From assembly GCF_902498995.1 (NCBI RefSeq), contig NZ_CABVLY010000022.1:1-64000 (forward strand): a stretch of 64,000 nt of DNA, given 5' to 3'. The notes under the pieces are model-generated. The model did no database searches and was not told the origin of the DNA. It worked only from the letters and a program-made list of their open reading frames with translations. Of the stretch, positions 9,292 to 18,279 are shown piece by piece; positions within the stretch are counted from its first letter, which is position 1; each line of letters opens with the position of its first letter. The translations under genes and the position numbers were made by a program. The DNA comes from Burkholderia anthina (GTDB lineage Bacteria; Pseudomonadota; Gammaproteobacteria; Burkholderiales; Burkholderiaceae).

Positions 9292-10059
9292 ATGAATATC
9301 AAGGATCGCGTTTTTCTGATTACGGGCGCCGGTTCGGGCCTCGGTGCCGCGGTCGCGCGGATGGTGGCCGCCGAAGGCGGCAAGGCGGTGCTGCTGGACG
9401 TCAATGAAGACACCGGCGCGAGCCTCGCGCATGAACTCGGCGCGGCCGCGCGCTTCGTGAAGACCGACGTGACGAGCGACGCAGAAGGTCAGGCGGCCGT
9501 CGCCGCCGCGCGCGACGCGTTCGGCCGGATCGATGCGCTCGTGAATTGCGCGGGCGTCGCGCCGGGCGAGAAAGTGGTCGGCCGCGAAGGTCCGCATGCG
9601 CTCGACCGCTTCGCGCGCGCGGTGTCGATCAACCTGATCGGCACGTTCAACATGATCCGGCTGGCGGCCGACGCGATGTCGAAGCAGGACGCGAACGCGG
9701 AAGGGGAGCGCGGCGTGATCGTCAATACCGCGTCGGTCGCGGCGTTCGACGGGCAGATCGGACAGGCCGCCTATGCGGCATCGAAGAGCGGCGTGGTGGG
9801 CATGACGCTGCCGATCGCGCGCGAACTCGCGCGGTTCGGCATTCGCGTGGTGACGATCGCGCCGGGCATTTTCGCGACGCCGATGATGAGCGGCATGCCG
9901 CAGGACGTGCAGGATGCGCTCGGCAAGAGCGTACCGTTCCCGCCGCGGCTCGGCCGCCCGGACGAATTTGCGGCGCTGGTGCGCCACATCGCCGAGAATA
10001 CGATGCTGAACGGCGAAGTCATCCGTCTCGATGGCGCGCTGCGCATGGCACCGCGCTGA
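9292..10059 (+). CDS. SDR-family 3-hydroxyacyl-CoA dehydrogenase (type II, HSD10-like)
   Basis: A 255-residue short-chain dehydrogenase. It shows the NAD-binding GAGSGLGAA near residue 12, the NCAG segment near 83 and the catalytic S-x12-Y-x3-K (TASVAAF then YAASK near 160). The segment with a bound insertion around DANAEGERGVIVNTASVAAFDGQIG and the ending GEVIRLDGALRM resemble human and bacterial HSD17B10-type 3-hydroxyacyl-CoA dehydrogenases. It would oxidise a 3-hydroxyacyl-CoA to the 3-ketoacyl-CoA used by the thiolase 18 bases downstream. It lies 20 bases after the ligase. Confidence 0.9.
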   Translation: MNIKDRVFLITGAGSGLGAAVARMVAAEGGKAVLLDVNEDTGASLAHELGAAARFVKTDVTSDAEGQAAVAAARDAFGRIDALVNCAGVAPGEKVVGREGPHALDRFARAVSINLIGTFNMIRLAADAMSKQDANAEGERGVIVNTASVAAFDGQIGQAAYAASKSGVVGMTLPIARELARFGIRVVTIAPGIFATPMMSGMPQDVQDALGKSVPFPPRLGRPDEFAALVRHIAENTMLNGEVIRLDGALRMAPR

Positions 10060-10077
10060 CACTGGAGGAAATCAATC

Positions 10078-11268
10078 ATGACGACACAGGATCCGATCGT
10101 AATCGTTGGGGCGGCACGCACGCCGATGGGCGGTTTCCAGGGCGACCTGGCCGCTGCCAGCGCAAGCGACCTCGGCGCGGTGGCGATCCGCGCGGCACTC
10201 GAGCGCGCGAACGTACCGGCCGAGCGCATCGATGAAATCGTGTTCGGCTGCGTGCTGCCGGCCGGTCAGGGGCAGGCGCCCGCACGGCAGGCCGCGCTGA
10301 AGGCCGGGTTGCCGCTGGGCGCGGGCGCGACGACGGTCAACAAGATGTGCGGCTCGGGGATGAAGGCCGCGATGTTCGCGCACGACCTGCTGCTGGCCGG
10401 CTCGGCGGACGTCGCCGTCGCGGGCGGGATGGAGAGCATGTCGAATGCGCCGTATCTGCTGCCGAAGGCGCGTGCGGGGATGCGCATGGGGCACGGCCAG
10501 GTGCTCGACCACATGTTCCTCGACGGGCTCGAGGATGCATACGACAAGGGCCGGCTGATGGGCACCTTCGCCGAGGATTGCGCGCAGGCCTACCAGTTCA
10601 CGCGCGAGGAGCAGGATGCGTTCGCGATCACGTCGCTGACGCGCGCGCAACGCGCGATCGCGGAAGGGCGTTTCGTGTCGGAGATCGCACCGGTGACGGT
10701 GAAGGCCGGCAAGACGGAAGCCGTCGTGTCGATCGACGAGCAGCCGGGCAACGCGAAGCTCGACAAGATTCCGACGCTCAGGCCGGCGTTCCGCGAAGGC
10801 GGTACGGTGACGGCGGCGAACTCGTCGTCGATTTCGGACGGCGCGGCCGCGCTCGTGATGATGCGTCGCTCGGAAGCGGAACGGCTCGGTCTCACGCCGA
10901 AAGCCGTGATCGTCGGGCATTCGACCTACGCGAACAAGCCCGGCCTGTTTGCGACGGCGCCGATTGGCGCGATCCGCAAGCTGTCGGAAAAAACCGGCTG
11001 GAACCTGCGCGACGTCGACCTGTTCGAGATCAACGAAGCGTTCGCGGTGGTCGCGATGGCCGCGATGCGCGATCTCGACCTGCCGCACGACAAGGTCAAC
11101 GTGCACGGCGGCGCGTGTGCGCTCGGACATCCGATCGGCGCATCGGGTGCGCGCGTGATGGTGACGCTCCTGGCCGCGCTCGAAGCGTATGGTCAGAAGC
11201 GCGGCGTCGCGTCGCTGTGTATCGGCGGCGGCGAGGCGACGGCGATCGCAATCGAACGCATCGGCTGA
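10078..11268 (+). CDS. Acetyl-CoA acyltransferase (thiolase)
   Basis: A 396-residue thiolase with both catalytic cysteines visible: MCGSGMKA near residue 90 (nucleophile) and CIGGGEA near 383 (base), plus the histidine in GGACALGHPIGASGAR near 350. It cleaves 3-ketoacyl-CoA with CoA or runs in reverse. The start follows CTGGAGGAAATCAATC. As last gene of the ligase-dehydrogenase-thiolase unit it completes conversion of an activated acid to acetyl-CoA. Degradative specificity is inferred from the neighbours; no enoyl-CoA hydratase or acyl-CoA dehydrogenase is present locally. Confidence 0.92.
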   Translation: MTTQDPIVIVGAARTPMGGFQGDLAAASASDLGAVAIRAALERANVPAERIDEIVFGCVLPAGQGQAPARQAALKAGLPLGAGATTVNKMCGSGMKAAMFAHDLLLAGSADVAVAGGMESMSNAPYLLPKARAGMRMGHGQVLDHMFLDGLEDAYDKGRLMGTFAEDCAQAYQFTREEQDAFAITSLTRAQRAIAEGRFVSEIAPVTVKAGKTEAVVSIDEQPGNAKLDKIPTLRPAFREGGTVTAANSSSISDGAAALVMMRRSEAERLGLTPKAVIVGHSTYANKPGLFATAPIGAIRKLSEKTGWNLRDVDLFEINEAFAVVAMAAMRDLDLPHDKVNVHGGACALGHPIGASGARVMVTLLAALEAYGQKRGVASLCIGGGEATAIAIERIG

Positions 11269-11297
11269 CGCGAACGCACGACGCCAACGCATCGTGC

Positions 11298-11380
11298 GCG
11301 ATACGGCCGGCACGCCGTATCGCGACGCGGGCGGCGGGCATTGCGCAGGGTCTTCCTGCGTCGTGCTCGCCGCCCGTTTT
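11298..11380. terminator. Convergent terminator region between thiolase and rutR-like gene
   Basis: Two hairpins lie between the converging genes. GCGATACGGC at 11298-11307 pairs with GCCGTATCGC at 11314-11323. CGGGCGGCG at 11328-11336 pairs with CGCCGCCCG at 11368-11376, which is followed by TTTT; a nested CGCAGG/CCTGCG stem (11344-11349, 11355-11360) sits in its loop. The second looks like a real terminator for the rightward transcript. Confidence 0.7.
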
Positions 11381-11403
11381 GTCTTTCGGGGATGGCGCGC
11401 GCG

Positions 11404-12096
11404 TTACGCGTTCGCGTTCGGCGACACCGCGCCGCATGCGCGGATCACGAGCTGCACGACCTGCTCGGTCTTCTCGTCGAACCCCTTCTGCGTAAACGCA
11501 CGCTTGCCGCTCAGCGCGCGGATTTGCGCATCGAAATCCGCATAGTGCTGCGTGGTCGCCCACACGAGGTACAGCAACGCGTGCGCATCGACCGGCGCGA
11601 GCAAGCCGCGCGCGATCCAGCCTTCGACCACGGCCACGCGCTTGTCGAACCACGGCTTCACGCGTTCCGACAGGATGTCCTGCATGTGCGTCGCACCGTG
11701 GATGATCTCGTTGGCCCACACCTTCGAGCCGAGCGGGCGGCGGCGCGACAGATCCATCTTCGCGCGTACGTAGCTGGCGATCGCCTCCACCGGATCGTCG
11801 CCGTCCTCGAACGATCCGGCCGCGTGGTGCCAGTCTTCGAACAGATCGTCGAGCACGCGGCGATACAGCGCGAGCTTGGTCGGGAAGTAGTAATGCAGGT
11901 TCGCCTTCGGCAGGCCCGCGCGTTCGGCGATCATCGCGGTGCTCGCGCCGTCGAGCCCGCGCTCCGCGAATACGGCTTCCGCACAGGCGAGCAAATGCGC
12001 TTCGTTGGACTCGCGGATGTGTGCCTTGCGTCGCCGCAAAGGCGTGTGCGTTTCGTCGGAGCCGGCCGCTTCGGCGCCCGCTTTGTCATGTCTCAT
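11404..12096 (-). CDS. RutR-like TetR-family regulator of pyrimidine degradation
   Basis: A 230-residue TetR-family repressor. The N-terminal HTH is at about 30-80 (MIAERAGLPKANLHYYFPTKLALY). The C-terminal domain matches E. coli RutR as I recall it: the LVWATTQHYADFDAQIRALSG segment aligns with IWASTQHYADFASQVEAVTG of RutR, a uracil- and thymine-responsive regulator. It is divergent from the pyrimidine degradation operon across a 364-bp gap that contains a perfect palindrome, so it probably senses pyrimidines and controls that operon and itself. It converges on the thiolase gene and does not belong with it. Confidence 0.85.
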   Translation of the reverse strand: MRHDKAGAEAAGSDETHTPLRRRKAHIRESNEAHLLACAEAVFAERGLDGASTAMIAERAGLPKANLHYYFPTKLALYRRVLDDLFEDWHHAAGSFEDGDDPVEAIASYVRAKMDLSRRRPLGSKVWANEIIHGATHMQDILSERVKPWFDKRVAVVEGWIARGLLAPVDAHALLYLVWATTQHYADFDAQIRALSGKRAFTQKGFDEKTEQVVQLVIRACGAVSPNANA

Positions 12097-12460
12097 CGTT
12101 GCCCTCGCGCGGCGTGCATGCCGCGTTGGGCTTCATTCTAGCCGCTCGTCTGCGTTGAGCGCACGCGCTTGCATCACGGCAGTGCGCGCCATGCTGCGAT
12201 GCGGTGGCACGTTTCTCGCTCGGCGAGACCCGCGAAAGAAAGACATTGCATTGCACATTTTGATCGTCTAAAACCTGTCCAATCGGACAGGATTCGACGC
12301 GTGACGGAATCGAGTGCCAATGTCTCCGTCGCTCGATCGGACGCATGACGCGAACGATGCGCACATGCACATTGCGTGTGCGGGTTTGCCCCGACAGAAG
12401 CAATGCGTGCACCGGCATCGACCGGGATGACGACATGACGACCCCACAGGAGCGATACGA
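12097..12460. other. Divergent regulatory region rutR-like / pyrimidine operon
   Basis: 364 bases holding the palindrome at 12274-12291 and AT-richer sequence at 12236-12275. The 170 bases between the palindrome and the first operon gene contain no supported ORF and could be a leader. No riboswitch fold was recognised. Confidence 0.6.
12274..12291. promoter_or_regulatory. Palindromic operator candidate CCTGTCC-AATC-GGACAGG
   Basis: A perfect 7-4-7 inverted repeat in the divergent gap between the RutR-like gene and the pyrimidine operon. Size and symmetry suit a TetR-family dimer. It differs from the E. coli RutR consensus as I recall it (TTGACCA-N2-TGGTCAA), so its assignment to this regulator rests on position. 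Confidence 0.6.
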
Positions 12461-13741
12461 ATGAACGCGGTATCGGAAACAGTGAAACGGGCAGCATTCG
12501 ACACGTCGATCAAGGTCGACGGCAAGCGGTTGTGGGACAGCCTGATGGAGGTGGCGAAGATCGGCGCGACGCCGAAGGGCGGTGTCTGCCGCCTCGCGCT
12601 GACCGATCTCGATAAGGCAGGGCGCGACCTGATCGTCGGCTGGGCGAAGGCCGCCGGCTGCACGGTGACGGTCGATACGATGGGCAACGTGTTCATGCGC
12701 CGCGCGGGCCGCGTGGCCGATGCGGCACCGGTCGTCACCGGCTCGCACGCGGATTCGCAGCCGACGGGCGGCCGGTTCGACGGCATCTACGGCGTGCTGG
12801 GCGGTCTCGAAGTGATTCGCAGTCTGAACGATCACGGCATCGAGACCGAGCATCCGGTCGAGGTCGTGATCTGGACCAACGAAGAAGGATCGCGCTTCGC
12901 GCCGGCGATGGTCGCATCGGGCGTGTTCGCGGGCGTGTTCCCGCTCGAATACGGGCTGTCGCGCAAGGACGTCGACGGCAAGACGATCGGCGAGGAACTC
13001 GCCCGCATCGGCTATGCGGGCGACGTGCCGTGCGGCGGGCGCAAGCTGCATGCGGCGTTCGAGCTGCATATCGAGCAGGGGCCGATTCTCGAAGCGGAGT
13101 GCAAGACGATCGGCGTCGTGACCGATGCGCAGGGGCAGCGCTGGTACGAGATCACGTTCACCGGGCAGGAAGCGCATGCGGGCCCGACGCCGATGCCGCG
13201 TCGCCGCGACGCGTTGCTCGGCGCGTCGCGCGTGGTCGATCTCGTGAACCGGATCGGTCTCGATCACGCGCCGTTCGGCTGCGCGACGGTCGGCATGATG
13301 CAGGTGCACCCGAACTCGCGCAACGTGATCCCGGGCCGCGTGTTCTTCACCGTCGATTTCCGGCATCCGGACGACGCCGTGCTCGCGCGGATGGACGCCG
13401 CGCTGCGCGACGGCGTCGCGCGCATCGCCGCCGATATCGGGCTCGAAACCGAGCTCGAGCAGATTTTCTACTACGAGCCAGTCGCATTCGATCCGGCCTG
13501 CGTGGCGGCCGTGCGTGCCGCGGCCGACCGCTTCGGCTACTCGCATCGCGACATCGTGTCGGGCGCGGGCCACGACGCATGCTATCTGGCGCAGGTCGCG
13601 CCGACGTCGATGGTGTTCGTGCCATGCGTCGACGGCATCAGCCACAACGAGATCGAGGACGCGACGCCTGCATGGATCGAGTCCGGCGCGAACGTGCTGC
13701 TGCACGCGATGCTGTCGCGCGCATGCGAGCCGGCTTCATGA
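12461..13741 (+). CDS. Zn-dependent amidase, beta-ureidopropionase / N-carbamoylase family
   Basis: A 426-residue M20-type hydantoinase/carbamoylase enzyme. Metal and substrate residues are visible in GSHADSQPTGGRFDG (near 90), WTNEEGSRFAP (near 138), HIEQGPILE (near 203), GQEAHAGPTPMPRR (near 235) and GISHNEIED (near 395). In the reductive pyrimidine pathway this enzyme hydrolyses N-carbamoyl-beta-alanine to beta-alanine, CO2 and ammonia. The other pathway genes follow directly (preT, preA, transporter, dihydropyrimidinase), which makes this role more likely than a general N-carbamoyl-L-amino acid hydrolase. The start follows ACAGGAGCGATACGA. Confidence 0.9.
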   Translation: MNAVSETVKRAAFDTSIKVDGKRLWDSLMEVAKIGATPKGGVCRLALTDLDKAGRDLIVGWAKAAGCTVTVDTMGNVFMRRAGRVADAAPVVTGSHADSQPTGGRFDGIYGVLGGLEVIRSLNDHGIETEHPVEVVIWTNEEGSRFAPAMVASGVFAGVFPLEYGLSRKDVDGKTIGEELARIGYAGDVPCGGRKLHAAFELHIEQGPILEAECKTIGVVTDAQGQRWYEITFTGQEAHAGPTPMPRRRDALLGASRVVDLVNRIGLDHAPFGCATVGMMQVHPNSRNVIPGRVFFTVDFRHPDDAVLARMDAALRDGVARIAADIGLETELEQIFYYEPVAFDPACVAAVRAAADRFGYSHRDIVSGAGHDACYLAQVAPTSMVFVPCVDGISHNEIEDATPAWIESGANVLLHAMLSRACEPAS

Positions 13742-13870
13742 CGCATCGCACGTAACGCAGCCAGGAGGCTGCCCGGCATCAGACCGTAGCATTCCTTATA
13801 AAAACCGCCCCGACTGTGCATCCGCAGCCGGCGGGGACGGCTTTGTCTCCACCCAGTCGAAGGAACGCGT

Positions 13871-15208
13871 ATGACCACCAAGCCAACCGGCGATATCGCC
13901 GCGCATCGCCTGTCGTCCACGCAACTCTCGTGCGAATTCGCCGACATCGCGCCGCTGCTCGATCCGACTGCCGCGGCGGCCGCTGCCAGCCGCTGCCACT
14001 ACTGCTACGACGCGCCCTGCGTGCAGGCGTGCCCGACGCAGATCGACATCCCGAGCTTCATCCGCAAGATCGGCAACGGCAACCTGAAAGGGGCGGCGAT
14101 GGACATCCTGTCGGCGAATCCGCTCGGCGGGATGTGCGCGCGGGTCTGTCCGACCGAGATCCTGTGCGAAGGCGCCTGCGTGCGCAATCATCAGGATGCG
14201 CAGCCGGTTGCGATCGGCGCGCTGCAGCGGCACGCGACCGACTGGGCGATGGCGACCGGCGCGGTACGCTTCACGCGCGCACCCGATACGGGGCGGCATG
14301 TCGCCGTGGTCGGTGCGGGGCCGGCCGGGCTTGCATGCGCGCACCGGCTCGCGCTTGCCGGCCATCGCGTCACGCTGTTCGACGCGCGGCCGAAGGCGGG
14401 CGGCTTGAACGAATACGGGATCGCCGCATACAAGACCGTCGACGATTTCGCGCAGCGCGAAGTCGAGTGGCTGCTGTCGGTCGGCGGCATCACGCTGGAG
14501 ACCGGCGTCGCACTCGGACGCGACGTGACGCTCGACGCGCTGCGCGAGCGGCACGACGCGGTGTTTCTCGCGATGGGCCTGGGCGGCGTGCGTACGCTCG
14601 CGATCGACGGCGAACAACTGGACGGCGTGATGAACGCGGTCGACTTCATCGAGCGGGTGCGGCAGGCCGACGCTTTGGAGAATGTGCCGGTCGGGCGGCG
14701 CGTGGTCGTGATCGGCGGCGGCAATACCGCGATCGACGCAGCCGTGCAGAGCCGCAAGCTCGGCGCGCAGCGCGTGACGATGGTGTACCGGCGCGGTGTG
14801 GAGGCGATGAGCGCGACCTGGGCCGAACGCGAGTTCGCGCAGAAAAGCGGCGTCACGCTGGTCACGCATGCGAAGCCGGTGCGTATCGCGGGCGCGGACG
14901 GGCACGTGACGGGCATCGAATTCGAGGCGGCGTCCGGCGAGCGCTTCACCGTCGACGCGGACATGGTGCTGAAGGCGATCGGCCAGACGCTGGTGCCGGA
15001 CGGCGTCGACGCTGCATTGCTGACGGCGGACGGCACGCGCATCGCGGTCGATGCCGACGGCCGCACGGCGTTGCCCGACGTCTGGGCCGGCGGCGACTGC
15101 GCGGCGACGGGCGGCATCGATCTGACGGTACAGGCCGTGCAGGACGGCAAGCACGCGGCCGCCGCGATCGATGCGGCGCTCGCGCAGCGCGACGCCAGGG
15201 CCGCGTGA
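13871..15208 (+). CDS. preT: Dihydropyrimidine dehydrogenase, NAD-binding flavoprotein subunit PreT
   Basis: A 445-residue glutamate-synthase-small-subunit-like protein. The N-terminal region carries two cysteine clusters for [4Fe-4S] centres (CHYCYDAPCVQACP near 39, CARVCPTEILCEGAC near 83). An FAD site follows (VAVVGAGPAGLACAHRLA near 145) and an NAD(P) site (VVVIGGGNTAIDAAVQ near 280). PreT feeds NADH electrons to PreA, which reduces uracil or thymine to the dihydro form. preA starts 73 bases downstream. The two-gene split is the usual bacterial form of the single eukaryotic DPD chain. Confidence 0.93.
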   Translation: MTTKPTGDIAAHRLSSTQLSCEFADIAPLLDPTAAAAAASRCHYCYDAPCVQACPTQIDIPSFIRKIGNGNLKGAAMDILSANPLGGMCARVCPTEILCEGACVRNHQDAQPVAIGALQRHATDWAMATGAVRFTRAPDTGRHVAVVGAGPAGLACAHRLALAGHRVTLFDARPKAGGLNEYGIAAYKTVDDFAQREVEWLLSVGGITLETGVALGRDVTLDALRERHDAVFLAMGLGGVRTLAIDGEQLDGVMNAVDFIERVRQADALENVPVGRRVVVIGGGNTAIDAAVQSRKLGAQRVTMVYRRGVEAMSATWAEREFAQKSGVTLVTHAKPVRIAGADGHVTGIEFEAASGERFTVDADMVLKAIGQTLVPDGVDAALLTADGTRIAVDADGRTALPDVWAGGDCAATGGIDLTVQAVQDGKHAAAAIDAALAQRDARAA

Positions 15209-15281
15209 GCGCGGCATACGCAACGGCAGCGCGCACGTCACGCGCGCCACGATAAACGTCCCCATTCTCACGGAGCCGAAC

Positions 15282-16589
15282 ATGGCCGACCTTCGCTGCA
15301 CCATCGCAGGCATCACCTCGCCGAATCCCTTCTGGCTCGCCTCCGCGCCGCCGACCGACAAGGCGTACAACGTCAACCGCGCATTCGAGGCCGGCTGGGG
15401 CGGCGTCGTCTGGAAGACGCTCGGGCTCGATCCGCACGTCGTCAACGTCAGTTCGCGCTATGGCGCGGTGCAGTGGAACGGGCAGCGGATCGCCGGGCTG
15501 AACAACATCGAGCTGATCACCGATCGCCCGCTCGACGTGAACCTGAAGGAGATCGCGCAGGTGAAGCGCGACTGGCCGGACCGCGCGCTGATCGTGTCGC
15601 TGATGGTGCCGTGCAACGAGCGCGACTGGAAATGGATTCTGCCGCTGGTCGAGGATACGGGCGCCGATGCGGTCGAACTGAACTTCGGCTGCCCGCACGG
15701 GATGAGCGAGCGCGGGATGGGCGCGGCCGTCGGGCAGGTGCCGGAATACGTCGAGATGGTCACGCGCTGGGTCAAGGAGGGCACGAAGCTGCCGTGTCTC
15801 GTGAAGCTCACGCCGAACATCAGCGACATCCGGATGGGGTCGCGCGCCGCGTACAAGGGCGGCGCGGACGGCGTGTCGCTCATCAACACGATCAACTCGA
15901 TCGTCGCGGTGGACCTCGACCAGATGGCGCCGATGCCGACCGTCGACGGCAAGGGCACGCATGGCGGCTATTGCGGTCCGGCGGTCAAGCCGATCGCGCT
16001 GAACATGGTCGCGGAAATCGCGCGCGACCCGGAAACGCCGAACCTGCCGATCTCCGGCATCGGCGGGATTTCGTCGTGGCGCGACGCGGCCGAATTCATG
16101 GTGCTGGGCGCCGGCAGCGTGCAGGTATGCACCGCCGCGATGCACTACGGCTTCCGGATCGTGACGGATCTGGCGGACGGACTGTCGAACTGGATGGACG
16201 AGAAGGGCTACGCGACGCTCGACGACGTGCGCGGCCGCGCGGTGCCGAACGTCACCGACTGGAAATACCTGAACCTGAAGTACGACATCAAGGCGCGCAT
16301 CGACCAGGACCGCTGCATCCAGTGCGGGCTGTGCCATATCGCGTGCGAGGACACGTCGCACCAGGCGATCACGGCCGAGAAGGACGGCGTGCGGCATTTC
16401 GAAGTGGTGGATGCGGCGTGCGTCGGGTGCAATCTTTGCATGCATGTGTGTCCGGTCGAGCAATGCATCACGATGGAGCGTGTCGACGCGGGCGACTACG
16501 CGAACTGGACCACGCATCCGAACAACCCGGCGCGCGTGGATGCGGGCGCGAGCCCCGCGCAACCGGAGAAGCACGCGAAGGCGGCCTGA
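15282..16589 (+). CDS. preA: Dihydropyrimidine dehydrogenase, catalytic subunit PreA
   Basis: A 435-residue dihydroorotate-dehydrogenase-like FMN barrel with a C-terminal ferredoxin domain. The barrel holds ASAPPTDKAYN near 18 and the active-site loop NFGCPHGMSERGMGAA near 133, whose cysteine protonates the pyrimidine. The C-terminus has two [4Fe-4S] motifs, CIQCGLCHIACEDTSH near 346 and CVGCNLCMHVCPVEQC near 382. With PreT it performs the first step of reductive uracil and thymine breakdown. ATG 15282 was chosen because the barrel starts there; the frame is open upstream into preT without similarity. Confidence 0.94.
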   Translation: MADLRCTIAGITSPNPFWLASAPPTDKAYNVNRAFEAGWGGVVWKTLGLDPHVVNVSSRYGAVQWNGQRIAGLNNIELITDRPLDVNLKEIAQVKRDWPDRALIVSLMVPCNERDWKWILPLVEDTGADAVELNFGCPHGMSERGMGAAVGQVPEYVEMVTRWVKEGTKLPCLVKLTPNISDIRMGSRAAYKGGADGVSLINTINSIVAVDLDQMAPMPTVDGKGTHGGYCGPAVKPIALNMVAEIARDPETPNLPISGIGGISSWRDAAEFMVLGAGSVQVCTAAMHYGFRIVTDLADGLSNWMDEKGYATLDDVRGRAVPNVTDWKYLNLKYDIKARIDQDRCIQCGLCHIACEDTSHQAITAEKDGVRHFEVVDAACVGCNLCMHVCPVEQCITMERVDAGDYANWTTHPNNPARVDAGASPAQPEKHAKAA

Positions 16590-16640
16590 CCGGCGGCCGG
16601 CGGCGCGGCACCGGCCGCGCCGCTGCTTGTGTTCTGTTCG

Positions 16641-16662
16641 GCCGGCATCGTGCGATGCCGGC
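16641..16662. repeat. Perfect 10-bp hairpin after preA
   Basis: GCCGGCATCG, TG, CGATGCCGGC form a perfect stem 51 bases after the preA stop and 27 bases before the transporter start. No T-tract follows, so it may set transcript ratios inside the operon. Confidence 0.5.
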
Positions 16663-16688
16663 GCTGACGTTTACGTGGAGCGCCCTCG

Positions 16689-18197
16689 ATGAAACCAGCA
16701 GCGATTCCCGCCGATTCCGACAGCGCCGCGGCGCCGGCCGGCAGCCTGTACAACGACGACCTGGCGCCGACGACGACGGCGCAGCGCACGTGGCGGTGGT
16801 ATCACTTCGCGGCGTTGTGGGTCGGGATGGTGATGAACATCGCGTCGTACATGCTCGCGGCCGGGCTGATCCAGGAAGGCATGTCGCCGTGGCAGGCGGT
16901 GCTGACCGTGTTGCTCGGCAACCTGATCGTGCTCGCGCCGATGCTGCTGATCGGTCATGCCGGCGCGAAGCACGGGATTCCGTACGCGGTGCTCGTGCGC
17001 GCGTCGTTCGGCACGCAGGGCGCGAAGCTGCCCGCGCTGTTGCGCGCGATCGTCGCGTGCGGCTGGTACGGCATCCAGACCTGGCTCGGCGGCAGCGCGA
17101 TCTATACGCTGTTGAACATCCTGACCGGCAACGCGCTGCACGGCGCGGCGCTGCCGATCGCCGGCATTTCGCTCGGGCAGCTCGCATGCTTCCTGGTGTT
17201 CTGGGCGCTGCAGCTTTACTTCATCCTGCACGGCACCGATTCGATCCGCTGGCTCGAAAGCTGGTCCGCGCCGATCAAGGTCGTGATGTGCGTCGCGCTC
17301 GTGTGGTGGGCGACGTCGCAGGCGGGCGGCGTGGGCTCGATGCTGTCGGCGCCGTCGCAGTTCGCGGTGGGCGGCAAGAAGGCCGGGCTGTTCTGGGCGA
17401 CGTTCTGGCCTGGCCTGACCGCGATGGTCGGCTTCTGGGCGACGCTCGCGCTGAACATCCCCGACTTCACGCGCTTCGCGCATTCGCAGCGCGACCAGAT
17501 CATCGGACAGTCGATCGGGCTGCCGCTGCCGATGGCGCTGCTGTCGGTGGTGTCGGTCGTCGTGACGTCGGCCACCGTGGTGATCTACGGCAACGCGATC
17601 TGGGATCCGATCGACCTGACGAGCCGGATGACCGGCATCGGCGTCGGCATCGCGCTGGTGATCCTCACGCTCGACACGATGTGCTGCAACCTCGCGGCGA
17701 ACCTGGTCGGCCCCGCGTACGACTTCTCGAGCCTGTGGCCGAAGGCGATCTCGTATCGCACGGGCGGCCTGATTACCGCGACGATCGCGATCGTGATGAT
17801 GCCGTGGAAGATCCTCGCCACGACCGACGGCTACATCTTCACCTGGCTCGTCGGGTATTCGGCGCTGCTCGGGCCGGTCGCGGGGATTTTGATGGTCGAC
17901 TACTTCCTGATTCGCGGCACGCGGCTCGACACGCGCGCGCTGTTCGACGAGCGCGGCGGCTTCAGCTACACGCGCGGCTGGAACCCGGCCGCGCTGGTCG
18001 CGCTCGCGGTCGGCGTGCTGCCGAACCTGCCCGGCTTCCTGCACACGGCATTTCCGGCATCGTTCGCGAACGTGCCGGCGTTCTTCAACACGCTTTACAC
18101 GTATGCGTGGTTCGTCGGTCTCGTGCTGGCGTCCGGCGTGTACGGCACCTGGATGAAGTGGCGCGCCGGACAGCGCGCGCAGATCGCGAGCGCCTGA
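16689..18197 (+). CDS. NCS1 nucleobase:cation symporter
   Basis: A 502-residue inner-membrane transporter of the Mhp1/hydantoin and uracil/allantoin permease type. After a short charged N-terminus, YNDDLAPTTTAQRTWRWYHFAALWVGM opens helix 1 (shown within the residue limit only in part: DLAPTTTAQRTW). NIPDFTRFAHSQRDQIIGQ near 255 is the characteristic substrate-site helix and loop. Its place between preA and dihydropyrimidinase indicates uptake of uracil, thymine, dihydropyrimidine or hydantoin. It differs from the NCS1 protein at 5.0 kb, which is closer to CodB. Confidence 0.9.
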   Translation: MKPAAIPADSDSAAAPAGSLYNDDLAPTTTAQRTWRWYHFAALWVGMVMNIASYMLAAGLIQEGMSPWQAVLTVLLGNLIVLAPMLLIGHAGAKHGIPYAVLVRASFGTQGAKLPALLRAIVACGWYGIQTWLGGSAIYTLLNILTGNALHGAALPIAGISLGQLACFLVFWALQLYFILHGTDSIRWLESWSAPIKVVMCVALVWWATSQAGGVGSMLSAPSQFAVGGKKAGLFWATFWPGLTAMVGFWATLALNIPDFTRFAHSQRDQIIGQSIGLPLPMALLSVVSVVVTSATVVIYGNAIWDPIDLTSRMTGIGVGIALVILTLDTMCCNLAANLVGPAYDFSSLWPKAISYRTGGLITATIAIVMMPWKILATTDGYIFTWLVGYSALLGPVAGILMVDYFLIRGTRLDTRALFDERGGFSYTRGWNPAALVALAVGVLPNLPGFLHTAFPASFANVPAFFNTLYTYAWFVGLVLASGVYGTWMKWRAGQRAQIASA

Positions 18198-18279
18198 TGC
18201 ACCCGATGTAGCCGATGCGCGGACACATCCGGCATCGGCGCCGCATGCGGCACCCGACAGTCAACGAGGAGGCAACGAA

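Noticed and set aside
15473..18211. 912-codon plus-strand open frame
   Set aside because: Shadow of preA and the NCS1 transporter; arginine-rich with no domain, while the overlapping frames carry clear motifs.
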